Of a stretch of 24,567 nucleotides of DNA, positions 1-8,683 are shown in pieces. Numbering within the stretch: the first letter of the stretch is position 1; each line of letters starts with the position of its first letter. The DNA lies in NCBI GenBank assembly GCA_019237595.1, contig JAFAGU010000284.1, positions 1 through 24,567 of the forward strand, read 5' to 3'. The stretch is from Betaproteobacteria bacterium (lineage in GTDB: Bacteria > Pseudomonadota > Gammaproteobacteria > Burkholderiales > SG8-39). Made by a program: the position numbers and the translations under genes. The notes under the pieces were generated by a model, which was not told where the DNA came from, searched no databases, and saw only the letters and a program-made list of their open reading frames with translations.

Positions 1-586
1 GCGCCAGTACGGGACCGCCATGCCCGGAGCCCGACACGGCCAGGCCGCGATAGCGGCCCCGCACCTCGAAATTCACGCCGGTGGCGTCGGTCGAAAGCTC
101 GGCCGCCACGTGGACGTTGTGCTGCGCGTCGTCGTAGCGCAACTCCCCCCGGTCGAGCGCGAGGTTGCGGATACGGATGCGGGACGGCTTGTTCGGATCC
201 TCATCCTTGAGGACCCAGTTCCGCCGGCCGTCGGCATCCTGCTCGAGGTTCACCTCCGGGCGCTCGAGCCGCACGTCGGGCAGGCTCACGCGCCCAGCCA
301 GCAGCGGCGTCACGCTGAGCGTAATCTCCAGGGAGTCGGCGCGGAGCAGGAAGGGCGCCTTCCCCCACGGCGCATTCGCAAAAGTGACGCGCTCGGCGCG
401 AAACGCCGGATGGATCCAGTCCCACGCCGGGCGGATCCGCCCCTCGATCTTGAGCTCCCGGCCGGTCGCATTGGTGACGGCGCGCGCGATCGGGCCTCGG
501 AGCGTATCCAGGCCGAAGAACAGGAAAAGAACGCCGGCCACCACGAGCACGGCGAACACGCCGGCAATCCATCGCAGCGCGCGCAT
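1..586 (-). CDS. AsmA-family envelope protein, N-terminal part (gene runs off the left edge)
   Basis: Reading the minus strand from ATG at 586-584 gives about 195 residues with no stop before the window edge, so the C-terminal part is missing. Residues about 5-25 form one strongly hydrophobic segment after a short basic start, an N-terminal membrane anchor. After it come the AsmA-like features: a GREL-KIEGRIRP stretch, a WDWIHPAFRAERV segment and the FANAPWG motif, then alternating beta-strand sequence. AsmA proteins are anchored in the inner membrane with a large periplasmic part and are linked to envelope or lipid homeostasis. The gene starts 52 bp after the stop of the FAD oxidoreductase on the same strand, so the two may be co-transcribed. 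A GTG 21 bp upstream in frame is an alternative start; neither has a clear Shine-Dalgarno. The family is fairly sure, the exact role is not. Confidence 0.8.
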   Translation of the reverse strand, partial: MRALRWIAGVFAVLVVAGVLFLFFGLDTLRGPIARAVTNATGRELKIEGRIRPAWDWIHPAFRAERVTFANAPWGKAPFLLRADSLEITLSVTPLLAGRVSLPDVRLERPEVNLEQDADGRRNWVLKDEDPNKPSRIRIRNLALDRGELRYDDAQHNVHVAAELSTDATGVNFEVRGRYRGLAVSGSGHGGPVLA

Positions 587-638
587 GCCCGCCGGCGTGC
601 AAAGCACGTGCCGCCCGGACGAGGCCGGTCGGCGGATG

Positions 639-1967
639 TCAGGCCACGGTTCCGAGATAGGCGCTGTCCGCCTCGAGCGCCTTCTGCAGCGCGCGGACGT
701 CCAGCTTGCCGGGCGGAACCGACGACTTGAGCGCGAGGTGGGCGGCCGTGCCCGCCGCCTGGCCCATCGCGAAGCAGGCGCCGGAGACGCGCGCGGCCGA
801 CTGGCCGCCGTGGGTCATCGAGGCGCACCGGCCCGCGACCAGCAGGTTGCCCGACCCGACGGGCACCAGCATGCGATAGGGGAGCTGGTTGAAGCCTCGC
901 GGCTTTCGCTGGAAGCGGAACTCCACGCTGCCGGCGACGTGTTCCTCGACCGGCCAGCCGTTCACGCCGATCGCGTCGGCGAAGTCGGCGCAATCGAGCA
1001 CGTCGTCCTCGGAGAGCATGTATTCGCCGCGGATGCGCCGCGTCTCGCGGATGCCGATCTGCGGCGCGATGTCGGCGATGTACGCGCGCTCGAAGCCCGG
1101 AGTCGAGGAGCGGATAAATTCGAACGTATCGCGCACCTGGCGCCGGCCTTCCACTTCGCCGAAGGAAAGCTGCTCCGCGTCGACGCCGCTCACCGCGCTG
1201 CCGTCGGGGTTGCGGATCTGCGTGAGGTTCGCCCGCCATTCGGAGGGATTGGGCTGCGGTCGCACGATCGGCTTCTTGCGCGGGAAACGGCGGCCCTGCG
1301 CCTCGGCGGCCTCCATCTTTTGCGCAATCGTTTCCCAGGCATTGCCTGCGCGTGCGGCATCCACGCCGCCGATGCGATACATGGTCGAGGGGTAGAGCAT
1401 GTTGCCGCGTCCGTCGCCCACCTCGAACGCGGCGCCCGACCACGCGGCGAGGTCGCCGTCGCCGGAGCAGTCGACGAAAACCTGTCCCGCGATCGCGCCG
1501 CGCCCGGATTTGGTCTCCACCACGAGCGCGTCGATCTCGCGCGCTTTCTTGACGCCTACCGCAAAGGCGTGGAAGAGGAGCTTCACCTCGCAGGCGAGGA
1601 GCAGCTCGTCCGCCGCGATCTTGTAGGCCGGGATGTCGTAGGCCTGCGCGAGGATACGGCCGCCGAAGAGCTCATGCGGCGCGGCGAGCCCTCCCAGGCG
1701 CTGCAGGCGATCGAGGATCTCGTCGCAGATGCCGTGCACGACCTGGCGATGCTCGCCGTGGACCTTCGCATGCAGCCCGCAGAAATTGGCGAGCCCGGCG
1801 GCCGTGCCTGCGCCGCCGAGGAATCCATAGCGCTCGACGAGGATGGTGGAGCGTCCCGCGCGCCCGGCGGCCGCGGCGGCCGCGATGCCCGCGGGCCCGC
1901 CTCCGAGCACGACCACCTCGTACTCGCCGAGGACCGGCGTTTCGCGGGCCGCTTCCTGGATGAACAT
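639..1967 (-). CDS. FAD-dependent oxidoreductase (FAD_oxidored family)
   Basis: A 442-residue flavoprotein. The dinucleotide-binding motif GGGPAG lies at residues 22-27, followed by the acidic residue E45 in ILVER that would hold the adenosine ribose. A glycine-rich YGFLGGAGTAAGLAN segment follows at about 47-61. The second nucleotide-contact region VDCSGDGDLAA and the C-terminal LLVAGRCASMTHGGQSAARV block are typical of the PF12831 family, which is often annotated only as FAD-dependent oxidoreductase. No signal peptide is seen, so it is probably cytosolic. The substrate cannot be named. It starts 11 bp from the divergent feruloyl-CoA synthase, which makes a link with aromatic metabolism possible but unproven. 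ATG at 1967 is chosen because it leaves a normal-length lead before the GGGPAG motif; no good ribosome site is visible. Confidence 0.85.
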   Translation of the reverse strand: MFIQEAARETPVLGEYEVVVLGGGPAGIAAAAAAGRAGRSTILVERYGFLGGAGTAAGLANFCGLHAKVHGEHRQVVHGICDEILDRLQRLGGLAAPHELFGGRILAQAYDIPAYKIAADELLLACEVKLLFHAFAVGVKKAREIDALVVETKSGRGAIAGQVFVDCSGDGDLAAWSGAAFEVGDGRGNMLYPSTMYRIGGVDAARAGNAWETIAQKMEAAEAQGRRFPRKKPIVRPQPNPSEWRANLTQIRNPDGSAVSGVDAEQLSFGEVEGRRQVRDTFEFIRSSTPGFERAYIADIAPQIGIRETRRIRGEYMLSEDDVLDCADFADAIGVNGWPVEEHVAGSVEFRFQRKPRGFNQLPYRMLVPVGSGNLLVAGRCASMTHGGQSAARVSGACFAMGQAAGTAAHLALKSSVPPGKLDVRALQKALEADSAYLGTVA

Positions 1968-1978
1968 AGAATCCGATT

Positions 1979-3709
1979 ATGCATTCGAAGCTGCGCTTCG
2001 CCGCGCCCGAGGTCAGCCTCGAGAAGCGCGCCGACGGAACCATGCTGTTGCGCTCCCCGCGGCGCCTGGGCACGCCGGCGCGCTGCGTGACGGAGTGGCT
2101 GGTGAAATGGTCCGACGCCGCTCCGGGGCGAACGTTCCTCGCAGAGCGCAAGGGCGCGGGCTGGCGCACGCTCTCCTACCGCGAGACCTACGGCGCCGTG
2201 CGGCGCATCGGCCAGGCGCTCCTCGAGCGCAAGCTGGGTCCCGATCGCCCGCTCGCGATCCTCTCGGACAACGGCATCGACCACGCCCTCCTCGCGCTCG
2301 GCGCCATGCACGTCGGCGTCCCGGTCGCGCCGATTTCACCGGCGTATTCGCTCCTCTCGAAGGACTTCGGCAAGCTGAAGCACATCTTCGCGCTCGTGCA
2401 GCCTGGTGCGGTATACGCAGCGGACAAGGACAAATTCGGCCCGGCGCTTGCCGCCGTCGGGGCAACGTCGCTCTCGGCGGCCGAGCTCCTCGAGGTGAAT
2501 CCCGGCTCCATCCTCGAGCGCGAATACGCGAAGGTGCGCCCGGAAGGCGTGGCGAAGATCCTCTTTACTTCGGGATCCACCGGCTTGCCGAAGGGCGTCG
2601 TCAACACGCACCGGATGCTCTGCGCGAACCAGGAGCAGCTTGCAGCCGCTTGGCCATTCGTCGAGGATCGCCCGCCGGTCGTGGTCGACTGGCTGCCCTG
2701 GAACCATACGTTCGGCGGCAACCACAACTTCCACCTCGTGCTCCGCAACGGCGGCACGCTCTACATCGACGATGGCAAGCCGGTGCCCGGCCTCGTGGAG
2801 GCGACGGTCGCGAACCTGAAGGCGGTCTCGCCGACGATGTACTTCAACGTGCCGCGAGGCTATGACCTTCTGCTTCCGTTCCTGGAGAGCGATGCGGGCC
2901 TGCGCGCGAGCTTCTTTCGCGAGCTCGATGTTCTCTTCTATGCCGCCGCCGCCCTGCCGCAGAACCTCTGGGACCGGATCCGCAAGCTTGCCGCGCAGGA
3001 AGGAAGGCCCGACCTCGCTATGCTCTCGGCGTGGGGATCGACCGAGACCTCGCCGCTCGCCACTTCGGTGCATTTTCGGATGGAACGCCCAGGCGTGATC
3101 GGCCTGCCGGTCCCGGAGTGCGAGCTGAAGCTCGTGCCGTCGGCCGGAAAGCTCGAGGTGCGAGTGCGCGGGCCGAACGTGATGCCCGGCTACTTCCGCC
3201 AGCCAGAGCTCACGCAGGCGGCGTTCGACGAGGAAGGCTTCTACCGGATCGGCGACGCGGTGAAGCTCGCCGATCCCGGCGATGCTTCCAAGGGGATCGT
3301 CTTCGACGGGCGCGTGGCGGAGGACTTCAAGCTCTCCACCGGGACGTGGGTGCACGTCGGCGCGCTGAGGACGAAGCTCATCGCCGCCGGCGACCCGCTC
3401 ATCCAGGACGCGGTGATCACGGGCCACGACCGCAATGAAATCGGCGCGCTCGTCTTTCTCGGCGCCGCGGCGAAGGGGTTGGCGGAGGCGGAGCTGAAGA
3501 GCCGCCTCGGAAGCGCGCTCGACCGGCTTTCCGCGGATGGCGGGAGCTCCATGCACCCTACGCGCCTCATGGCGATGAGCGAGCCGCCGTCCATCGACGC
3601 GAACGAAATCACCGACAAGGGCTACCTCAACCAGCGCGCGGTGCTCGAGCGCCGCTCGGCGCTCGTGGAGAAGCTCCACGCCGCGCCCGAGCGCGTGCTC
3701 ATCGCTTAG
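1979..3709 (+). CDS. fcs: Feruloyl-CoA synthase
   Basis: A 576-residue ANL-superfamily (AMP-forming acyl-CoA synthetase) protein. The AMP/phosphate loop is LFTSGSTGLPKG at about 195-206. Further on are the PWNHTFGGNHNFH segment characteristic of feruloyl-CoA synthases, the AWGSTETSP adenine-binding motif, YRIGDAVKL, and a C-terminal NEITDKGYLNQRAVL that carries the likely catalytic lysine. The enzyme activates ferulate and related hydroxycinnamates with ATP and CoA, the first step of the CoA-dependent route to vanillin. The usual partner, feruloyl-CoA hydratase/lyase, and vanillin dehydrogenase are not in the window, so the pathway would have to be completed elsewhere. The start at 1979 is kept because family members have about 20-30 residues before the conserved LLLRSP-like segment. 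Its stop overlaps the convergent EamA gene by 11 bp. Confidence 0.88.
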   Translation: MHSKLRFAAPEVSLEKRADGTMLLRSPRRLGTPARCVTEWLVKWSDAAPGRTFLAERKGAGWRTLSYRETYGAVRRIGQALLERKLGPDRPLAILSDNGIDHALLALGAMHVGVPVAPISPAYSLLSKDFGKLKHIFALVQPGAVYAADKDKFGPALAAVGATSLSAAELLEVNPGSILEREYAKVRPEGVAKILFTSGSTGLPKGVVNTHRMLCANQEQLAAAWPFVEDRPPVVVDWLPWNHTFGGNHNFHLVLRNGGTLYIDDGKPVPGLVEATVANLKAVSPTMYFNVPRGYDLLLPFLESDAGLRASFFRELDVLFYAAAALPQNLWDRIRKLAAQEGRPDLAMLSAWGSTETSPLATSVHFRMERPGVIGLPVPECELKLVPSAGKLEVRVRGPNVMPGYFRQPELTQAAFDEEGFYRIGDAVKLADPGDASKGIVFDGRVAEDFKLSTGTWVHVGALRTKLIAAGDPLIQDAVITGHDRNEIGALVFLGAAAKGLAEAELKSRLGSALDRLSADGGSSMHPTRLMAMSEPPSIDANEITDKGYLNQRAVLERRSALVEKLHAAPERVLIA

Positions 3710-4565
3710 CCGCGCTCAGCCAGGCAATGGCGCCTACGACGACGAAAGCGCCGAGAAGCTGCGTGCCGTTCACGCGCTGCCCCAGGACGATCCACGCGAT
3801 GACGAGCACGGCGATCGGCTCGAAATTGAGCGCCACCGTGCTCGCCGCTCCGCCGCCCAGGCGCGGCAGGACGACGAAAAGCGACGTGATCGCGGTCCCA
3901 TAGAGCAGCGTCAGGAGCGCGAGCCCGAGCCAGCCGGCCGCGTCGTGCGGAAGCGCGAGCGCGCCGGCGGCCGCCCCGCCCGCCATTACGAGGACTGCGG
4001 TGACCGACATCATGTAGAGCGTGCGCACGCGGCCGTCGAGCCCCTTGAGCCAGTGCGTGTTGAGATACATCACGAGCGCGAAGCTCACGCCGGCGGTAAC
4101 CGCGTACGCGACGCCGGGGCCGAGCTCGCTCCAGCGCTCCGACCAGCCCGAGGGCCGCACGTCGAGCACGAGCGCGAGGCCGACGAGCGCCAGCGGCATG
4201 GCGAACAGCGAGACCGGCCGAAGCTTTTCCTTCCCGGTCGTCGCCGAGAGCAGCATGAAGAGCATGGGATAGATGTTGAAGACGAGCAGCGCGAGCGCGA
4301 CCTGCAGCCGCGCCACGGCCGAATACAGGCAGAAGCTCTGCAGCGCCACGAGGGAGCCCACGGCGAGCGCCTTCGGCGTGAAGGTGATCGGCGTGCGCGT
4401 CGCCTTGAGGAGCGCGAAAAGGAACGCCGCGGTGAACGCGGAGCGCACCGCCACCGCGGCCGCCACGGACGCGCCGTGGTCGATCGCGAGCCGGGCGGCG
4501 ACGTGGTTCGAGCCGAAGATCGTCGCGATGCCGAGCAGCGCCGCGATGCCGAGCCGCGGCGGCAA
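3699..4565 (-). CDS. EamA/DMT-family transporter, last gene of the urea cluster
   Basis: A 288-residue, very hydrophobic protein with about ten predicted membrane segments arranged as two EamA-like halves; the second half begins near the PGVAYAVTAGVSFALVMY segment. Drug/metabolite transporters of this type move small molecules across the inner membrane; the substrate here is unknown. The only sensible start in frame is TTG at 4565-4563, one base after the ureG stop codon, so translation is probably coupled to ureG and the gene is likely the final cistron of the urt-ure operon. Upstream codons in this frame contain no ATG or GTG close by. Its 3' end overlaps the 3' end of the feruloyl-CoA synthase gene by 11 bp. 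Family assignment is firm, operon membership is inferred from spacing. Confidence 0.85.
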   Translation of the reverse strand: MPPRLGIAALLGIATIFGSNHVAARLAIDHGASVAAAVAVRSAFTAAFLFALLKATRTPITFTPKALAVGSLVALQSFCLYSAVARLQVALALLVFNIYPMLFMLLSATTGKEKLRPVSLFAMPLALVGLALVLDVRPSGWSERWSELGPGVAYAVTAGVSFALVMYLNTHWLKGLDGRVRTLYMMSVTAVLVMAGGAAAGALALPHDAAGWLGLALLTLLYGTAITSLFVVLPRLGGGAASTVALNFEPIAVLVIAWIVLGQRVNGTQLLGAFVVVGAIAWLSAAKR

Positions 4566-4566
4566 T

Positions 4567-5186
<620 letters not shown>

Positions 5187-5190
<4 letters not shown>

Positions 5191-5828
5191 GAGCGGAAGA
5201 GCCTCGAGTACTGAGTTTCGTGCATCGCGGACAGGATGGCGAGCCGCGGAGCGAAATTGGGCAGGTCGTCCGCCTCGAGCGCAGCGGCGCGCTCGCAAAG
5301 CGGCTCGATCGCGCAGGCGAGCGCCGCCAGCATCTTCTGTCCTTCGGTCTGTCCGAGCGGCACCGTCTTCACCGCCGCCATCACCTGGTTCTCGAGCCAC
5401 GACCACAGGTACGCCGCAACCGCGGCCTTGGGCGCGATTGTCCATTGTCGCGCCGCATGGCCGAACACGGCCGGGAAGGAAGGCTCGTCGCACTCGAGCC
5501 GCTGCAGGCCGAGCTCCGGAAGGAGCCGGTTCAGGGAGTAGCCCATCTGCACGGTCTCGGCGCGAAGCTCCGCGGTCTCGCGGCTCGCGAGGAACATGCC
5601 GTTGATCTTCGCGGCGTCAACAGCCATCGAGTGAAACACGACCGCGGCTTCCATCTGCCCCACCGTGAGCGCCAGCACGTCGCCAATCCATTCTTTCGCC
5701 GAGGCGGCGTCGCGAACGATGCCGGCCTCGATCGCGGCCTCGAGTCCTTGCGAATAGCTGTAGGCGCCCACCGGGAGCGCCGGGCTCGCGAGCTGGAGAA
5801 GCTTCGCGAGCTCAGTGATGGTGGTCAT
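5187..5828 (-). CDS. ureF: Urease accessory protein UreF
   Basis: A 213-residue all-helical UreF. It opens with ITELAKLLQLASPALPVGAYSYSQGLE, whose LPVGAYSYSQGLE block is the family hallmark, and contains the conserved MGYSLNRLL and central FPAVFGHAA segments. UreF bridges UreD and UreG and gates GTP hydrolysis during metallocentre assembly. The frame is open to 5864, but the extra residues are the His-codon tail of ureE read in another frame; ATG at 5828 starts exactly at the family N-terminus. The gene overlaps the end of ureE by 17 bp and the start of ureG by 4 bp, so ureE, ureF and ureG are almost certainly translated as a coupled unit. Confidence 0.94.
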
Positions 5829-6357
5829 GCCCGTGCGAGTGGCCATGACCATGGTCGTGGCCATGGCCGTCGTCGTGGTGGTGGTGATCGTGGATCTTTG
5901 CCGCCCCGTGCTCGGTGCCGTGGGCGTGGTACGCCCCCGCCTCCGGCTCGAACGGCGCCGTGACGTGGCTCACCTTGGCGCCAAGCCCTTCGAGCATCCG
6001 GTCGAGGACGTGGTCGTGGGCAATGCGCACGTGGCCGTCGCCCACCTGGACCGCCACGTGACGGTTGCCGAGGTGATAGGCGATCCGCGCGAGCTCCATG
6101 GCGTTTTTCGCCTCGACGTGAAGGACCTCTTCAGGAAGGGAAACGACCTCGAACACCCGGCCGTCGGATGCCGCGACGAGATCGCCGCCGCGAAGGACTT
6201 CGCCGCGCGGGAGCAGGAAGGCAACCTCCTCGCCCGATTCGAGCTTCGCCTTGAAGCGGCTCTTCTGGCGCATCTCGAAGGGCAGCGCGAGCCGGCCCTT
6301 CACCTCGAGCTTGTACGCACCGCGCGCCACTTTCAGCTTGGCCTTGATCTCGACCAT
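5812..6357 (-). CDS. ureE: Urease nickel metallochaperone UreE with His-rich tail
   Basis: A 181-residue UreE. The N-terminal peptide-binding domain spans about residues 1-75. The metal-binding domain includes the conserved YHLGNRH segment at 94-100. The C-terminal tail is extremely histidine-rich: residues 156-181 contain 15 histidines in 26 positions, mixed with Asp and Gly, and further His occur at 144, 146 and 150. Such tails store or buffer nickel for urease activation. The start codon lies one base after the ureC stop, and there is no clear Shine-Dalgarno, which suggests translation by re-initiation. The last codons of the tail encode the first codons of ureF in another frame. Family is certain. 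Confidence 0.95.
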   Translation of the reverse strand: MVEIKAKLKVARGAYKLEVKGRLALPFEMRQKSRFKAKLESGEEVAFLLPRGEVLRGGDLVAASDGRVFEVVSLPEEVLHVEAKNAMELARIAYHLGNRHVAVQVGDGHVRIAHDHVLDRMLEGLGAKVSHVTAPFEPEAGAYHAHGTEHGAAKIHDHHHHDDGHGHDHGHGHSHGHDHHH

Positions 6358-6358
6358 G

Positions 6359-8059
6359 TCAGAAGAGGAAATAGCGCTGCGCCATGGGAAGGACCTTCGC
6401 AGGCTCGCAGGTGAGGAGCTCGCCGTCGGCACGGACCTCGTAGGTCTCCGGATCGACCGTGATCTTCGGAGTGGCTCCGTTGTGGATCATGTCCCGCTTG
6501 GAGATCTTGCGCGTGTTGCGCACGGCGACCAGCTCCTTCTGCAGCCCGTACTTGCGCCCGATGCCGGCCTTCAGGCTCGCCTTCGAGACGAAGGTGACCG
6601 ACGTCTTCGGCACCGCGGCGCCGAAGGCGCCGAACTGCGGGCGGTAGTGCACGGGCTGCGGGGTGGGGATCGAGGCGTTCGGATCGCCCATCGCCGCGGC
6701 GGCGATCATCCCGCCCTTCATGACGATGAACGGCTTGACGCCGAAGAAGGCCGGCTTCCAGAACACGATGTCGGCGAGCTTGCCGACCTCGATCGAGCCC
6801 ACCAGGTGCGAGATGCCCTGCGTGATCGCCGGGTTGATCGCGTACTTGGCGATGTAGCGCTTGACGCGGAAGTTGTCGTGGTGCGCCGGATCCTTGCCGA
6901 GGCTCCCGCGCTGGCGCTTCATCTTGTCGGCCGTCTGCCAGGTGCGCAGGATCACTTCGCCCACGCGGCCCATCGCCTGCGAGTCGGACGACATCATGGA
7001 AAACGCGCCCAGGTCGTGCAGGATGTCCTCCGCCGCGATCGTCTCCTTGCGGATGCGGGACTCGGCGAACGCCACGTCTTCGGCGATCGCCGGATCGAGA
7101 TGGTGGCACACCATTAGCATGTCGAGGTGCTCGGCAATCGTGTTCACGGTGTAAGGCATCGTGGGATTTGTCGACGAGGGCAGCACGTTCTTCTCGCCGG
7201 CGAGGCGGATGATGTCGGGCGCGTGGCCGCCGCCGGCGCCTTCCGTATGGAAGGTGGCGATCGTGCGTCCCTTGAACGCCGCACGCGTCGTCTCGACGAA
7301 GCCCGATTCGTTCAGCGTATCGGTATGGATCGTCACCTGGACGTCGTGCTTCTCGGCAACTGCCAGGCAGCAGTCGATCGCGGCCGGCGTCGTGCCCCAG
7401 TCCTCGTGCAGCTTGAGGCCATAGGCGCCGGCGCGGATCTGCTCGTCGAGGGCTGCCGGCAGCGAGGCATTGCCCTTTCCCTGGAAGCCGAGGTTCATCG
7501 GGAATGCTTCGGCGGATTGCAGCATGCGCTCGAGGTACCACGGCCCAGGTGTGCACGTCGTGGCGAACGTGCCGGTCGCGGGTCCCGTGCCGCCGCCGAG
7601 CATCGTGGTGACGCCCGACATGAGCGCCTCCTCGATCTGCTGCGGGCAGATGTAGTGGATGTGCGTGTCGATACCGCCTGGCGTGACGATCATCCCCTCG
7701 CCGGCGATGACTTCCGTGCCCGGGCCGATGACGATCGTGACGCCGGGCTGCACATCCGGATTGCCGGCCTTGCCGATGCCGCTGATGAGGCCATCCTTGA
7801 TCGCGATGTCGGCCTTGACGATGCCCCAATGGTCGACGATCACGGCGTTCGTGATCACCGTGTCGGCGGCGTCCTTCGAGGTCCTCTGGCTCTGCCCCAT
7901 GCCGTCGCGGATGACCTTGCCGCCGCCGAACTTCACTTCTTCCCCGTAGACGGTGTGGTCCTTCTCGATCTCGATCCAGAGGCTCGTGTCCGCGAGGCGC
8001 ACCCGGTCGCCCTTCGTGGGCCCGAACATCTCCGCATAGGCCTGCCGCGTGATCTTCAT
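6359..8059 (-). CDS. ureC: Urease alpha (catalytic) subunit UreC
   Basis: A 566-residue nickel amidohydrolase that splits urea into ammonia and carbamate in the cytosol. All metal and catalytic residues can be found, each one position earlier than in the Klebsiella enzyme. They are H133 and H135 (DTHIHYICPQQ), the lysine to be carbamylated K216 (GLKLHEDWG), H245, H271 (FHTEGAGGGHAPD), the active-site flap C318 and H319 (MVCHHLD), and D359 (MSSDSQAMGR). Length is standard and no residue is missing, so the enzyme should be functional. The start overlaps the ureB stop as ATGA. The stop is followed one base later by ureE. Confidence 0.98.
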   Translation of the reverse strand: MKITRQAYAEMFGPTKGDRVRLADTSLWIEIEKDHTVYGEEVKFGGGKVIRDGMGQSQRTSKDAADTVITNAVIVDHWGIVKADIAIKDGLISGIGKAGNPDVQPGVTIVIGPGTEVIAGEGMIVTPGGIDTHIHYICPQQIEEALMSGVTTMLGGGTGPATGTFATTCTPGPWYLERMLQSAEAFPMNLGFQGKGNASLPAALDEQIRAGAYGLKLHEDWGTTPAAIDCCLAVAEKHDVQVTIHTDTLNESGFVETTRAAFKGRTIATFHTEGAGGGHAPDIIRLAGEKNVLPSSTNPTMPYTVNTIAEHLDMLMVCHHLDPAIAEDVAFAESRIRKETIAAEDILHDLGAFSMMSSDSQAMGRVGEVILRTWQTADKMKRQRGSLGKDPAHHDNFRVKRYIAKYAINPAITQGISHLVGSIEVGKLADIVFWKPAFFGVKPFIVMKGGMIAAAAMGDPNASIPTPQPVHYRPQFGAFGAAVPKTSVTFVSKASLKAGIGRKYGLQKELVAVRNTRKISKRDMIHNGATPKITVDPETYEVRADGELLTCEPAKVLPMAQRYFLF

Positions 8060-8367
8060 TTTTTCAGCGCTCCGTTCACTTTTCCCTGGAACCCGTAGAC
8101 CTTCCTCGCGCCCGCATAGGCCACGAGCTCGACCGTGCGGCTTTGGCCCGGCTCGAAGCGCACCGCAGTGCCGGCGGCGATGTTGAGCCGGAAGCCGTAG
8201 GCCTTGTCCCGGTCGAACTTCAGCGCGTCGTTCGTTTCGAAGAAGTGGTAGTGCGAGCCGACCTGGACCGGCCGGTCGCCGCTGTTGGTCACCTCGATGC
8301 GCACCGTCCTTCGCTTGTCGTTGAGCGAGATGTCGCCGGCCGCCGCCTTGATTTCGCCGGGGATCAT
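8056..8367 (-). CDS. ureB: Urease beta subunit UreB
   Basis: A 103-residue UreB. It begins MIPGEI, the family start, and has the conserved GDRPVQVGSHYHFFETN block near residues 30-48, followed by the FDR and GFRLNI segments. It packs with UreA and UreC to form the urease trimer unit and has no active-site residues of its own. It is a separate polypeptide rather than fused to UreA, as usual in proteobacteria. Both ends overlap neighbours by 4 bp (ureA stop at the 5' end, ureC start at the 3' end), so ureA-ureB-ureC are translationally coupled, which helps equal subunit production. Confidence 0.97.
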   Translation of the reverse strand: MIPGEIKAAAGDISLNDKRRTVRIEVTNSGDRPVQVGSHYHFFETNDALKFDRDKAYGFRLNIAAGTAVRFEPGQSRTVELVAYAGARKVYGFQGKVNGALKK

Positions 8368-8666
8368 GGGATCGGGTTGTGCACCGTGACGAGCTTCGTG
8401 CCATCCGGGAACGTCGCCTCGACCTGGATCTCGGGAATCATCTCGGCGACGCCTTCCATCACTTCGCCGCGCTTGAGAAGCGTCGCCCCCCAGCCCATGA
8501 GCTCCGAGACCGGCCGGCCGTCCCGGGCGCCCTCCATGATGGCGGCGCTGAGGAACGCGACCGCTTCGGGATAGTTGAGCTTGAGCCCGCGCGCCTTGCG
8601 CCGCTCGGCAAGCAGCGCCGCGGTAAAGATGAGCAGCTTGTCCTTCTCTCTCGGTGTGAGCTCCAT
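8364..8666 (-). CDS. ureA: Urease gamma subunit UreA
   Basis: A 100-residue UreA, exactly the family length. It opens with MELTPREKDKLLIF and ends with a VEATFPDGTKLVTVHNPI block; the central KLNYPEAVAFLS and GARDG segments are also standard. It is a structural subunit of the urease oligomer. A strong purine-rich ribosome site (GGGGAGAGGGG) sits immediately before ATG 8666 on the minus strand, stronger than at the other cistrons, which suggests independent high translation of the structural subunits. The gap to the upstream ureD stop is 17 bp. Confidence 0.97.
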   Translation of the reverse strand: MELTPREKDKLLIFTAALLAERRKARGLKLNYPEAVAFLSAAIMEGARDGRPVSELMGWGATLLKRGEVMEGVAEMIPEIQVEATFPDGTKLVTVHNPIP

Positions 8667-8683
8667 CCCCTCTCCCCTTCTTG

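Noticed and set aside
165..2090. Long plus-strand open frame (641 codons) over the AsmA and FAD oxidoreductase region
   Set aside because: It is Arg/Ala-rich with no recognisable domain and lies opposite two clear genes; a GC-rich antisense shadow.
5191..5493. N-terminal extension of ureG in an open frame
   Set aside because: It is ureF read in another frame; UreG begins at 5190 with a 4-bp overlap with the ureF stop and normal family length.
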